In this document: positions 5,033 to 5,091 of the stretch, piece after piece | Numbering within the stretch: position 1 is the first letter of the stretch | How the letters are laid out: each line of letters starts with the position of its first letter | Assembly (NCBI GenBank): GCA_934561335.1 | Contig: CAKTGD010000114.1 | Span: 1 to 5,091, forward strand | Length of the DNA: 5,091 bases | Origin: an uncultured Oscillospiraceae bacterium | GTDB lineage: Bacteria; Bacillota_A; Clostridia; Oscillospirales; Oscillospiraceae | Direction: 5' to 3' | Notes under the pieces: model-generated | What the model saw: the letters and a program-made list of their open reading frames with translations, nothing else | What the model was told of the DNA's origin: nothing | The model's database searches: none | Translations under genes and position numbers: made by a program

Positions 5033-5091
5033 GATTTTACCCTCTCTTTGAGAAATATATTGCGTTCAGCCTTTGCTGATATCGCCCGATT

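Noticed and set aside
5060..5091. Possible end of an upstream minus-strand gene (…SGDISKG then TGA at 5068-5066) or a small hairpin TCAGC/GCTGA (5066-5079)
   Set aside because: Only about 30 bases are visible; a short open frame and a 5-bp stem are expected by chance, so no gene or terminator can be supported.
1..5091. CRISPR array, tRNA, rRNA, insertion sequence or phage att sites
   Set aside because: I see no spaced direct repeats, cloverleaf-like segments, transposase motifs or terminal repeats.

Overview
The window looks like chromosomal DNA of an endospore-forming Clostridia-type Firmicute, probably from the gut Oscillospiraceae/Ruminococcaceae group. The evidence is a moderately GC-rich composition, strong AGGAGG-type ribosome sites, and above all a spoVM gene beside a sipL-type gene (DUF3794 plus LysM). 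These two belong to the SpoIVA-based basement layer of the spore coat. The exact genus cannot be read from the sequence.

Layout. (1) Positions 1-284 hold the 3' end of tsf (elongation factor Ts), closed by a strong hairpin terminator. (2) A self-contained unit follows: a good vegetative-type promoter (338-366), a large 2-enoate reductase / FadH-like flavoenzyme (404-2680, GTG start) and its own terminator. The promoter lies inside the longest reading frame (ATG at 335), so the true start is almost certainly downstream of it. (3) Positions 2795-4580 form a sporulation cluster: a 50-residue hydrophobic membrane protein, the 24-residue SpoVM peptide, and the 498-residue SipL-like protein. The perfect ribosome site of spoVM overlaps the end of the small membrane gene, so the two are probably translationally coupled. 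An inverted repeat before sipL can mask its ribosome site, and a possible internal promoter would produce a transcript without that mask. (4) Two hairpins (4635-4664 and 4685-4721) separate sipL from a convergent minus-strand gene; the second works in both directions. (5) The minus-strand gene (4754-5032) encodes a 92-residue protein with two zinc ribbons.

How the genes work together. In the families concerned, SpoVM is a curvature-sensing amphipathic peptide that anchors the SpoIVA ATPase to the forespore membrane, and in Clostridia SipL binds SpoIVA through its LysM domain. The cluster therefore encodes two partners of the same coat-basement complex, plus an unnamed small membrane protein that is a good candidate for the same process. 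The flavoenzyme is an independent metabolic unit, probably reducing an unsaturated carboxylic acid or related enone; its substrate cannot be told. The most interesting part is 2727-3083, where two very short genes and a possible translational switch sit in what could be taken for an empty gap.
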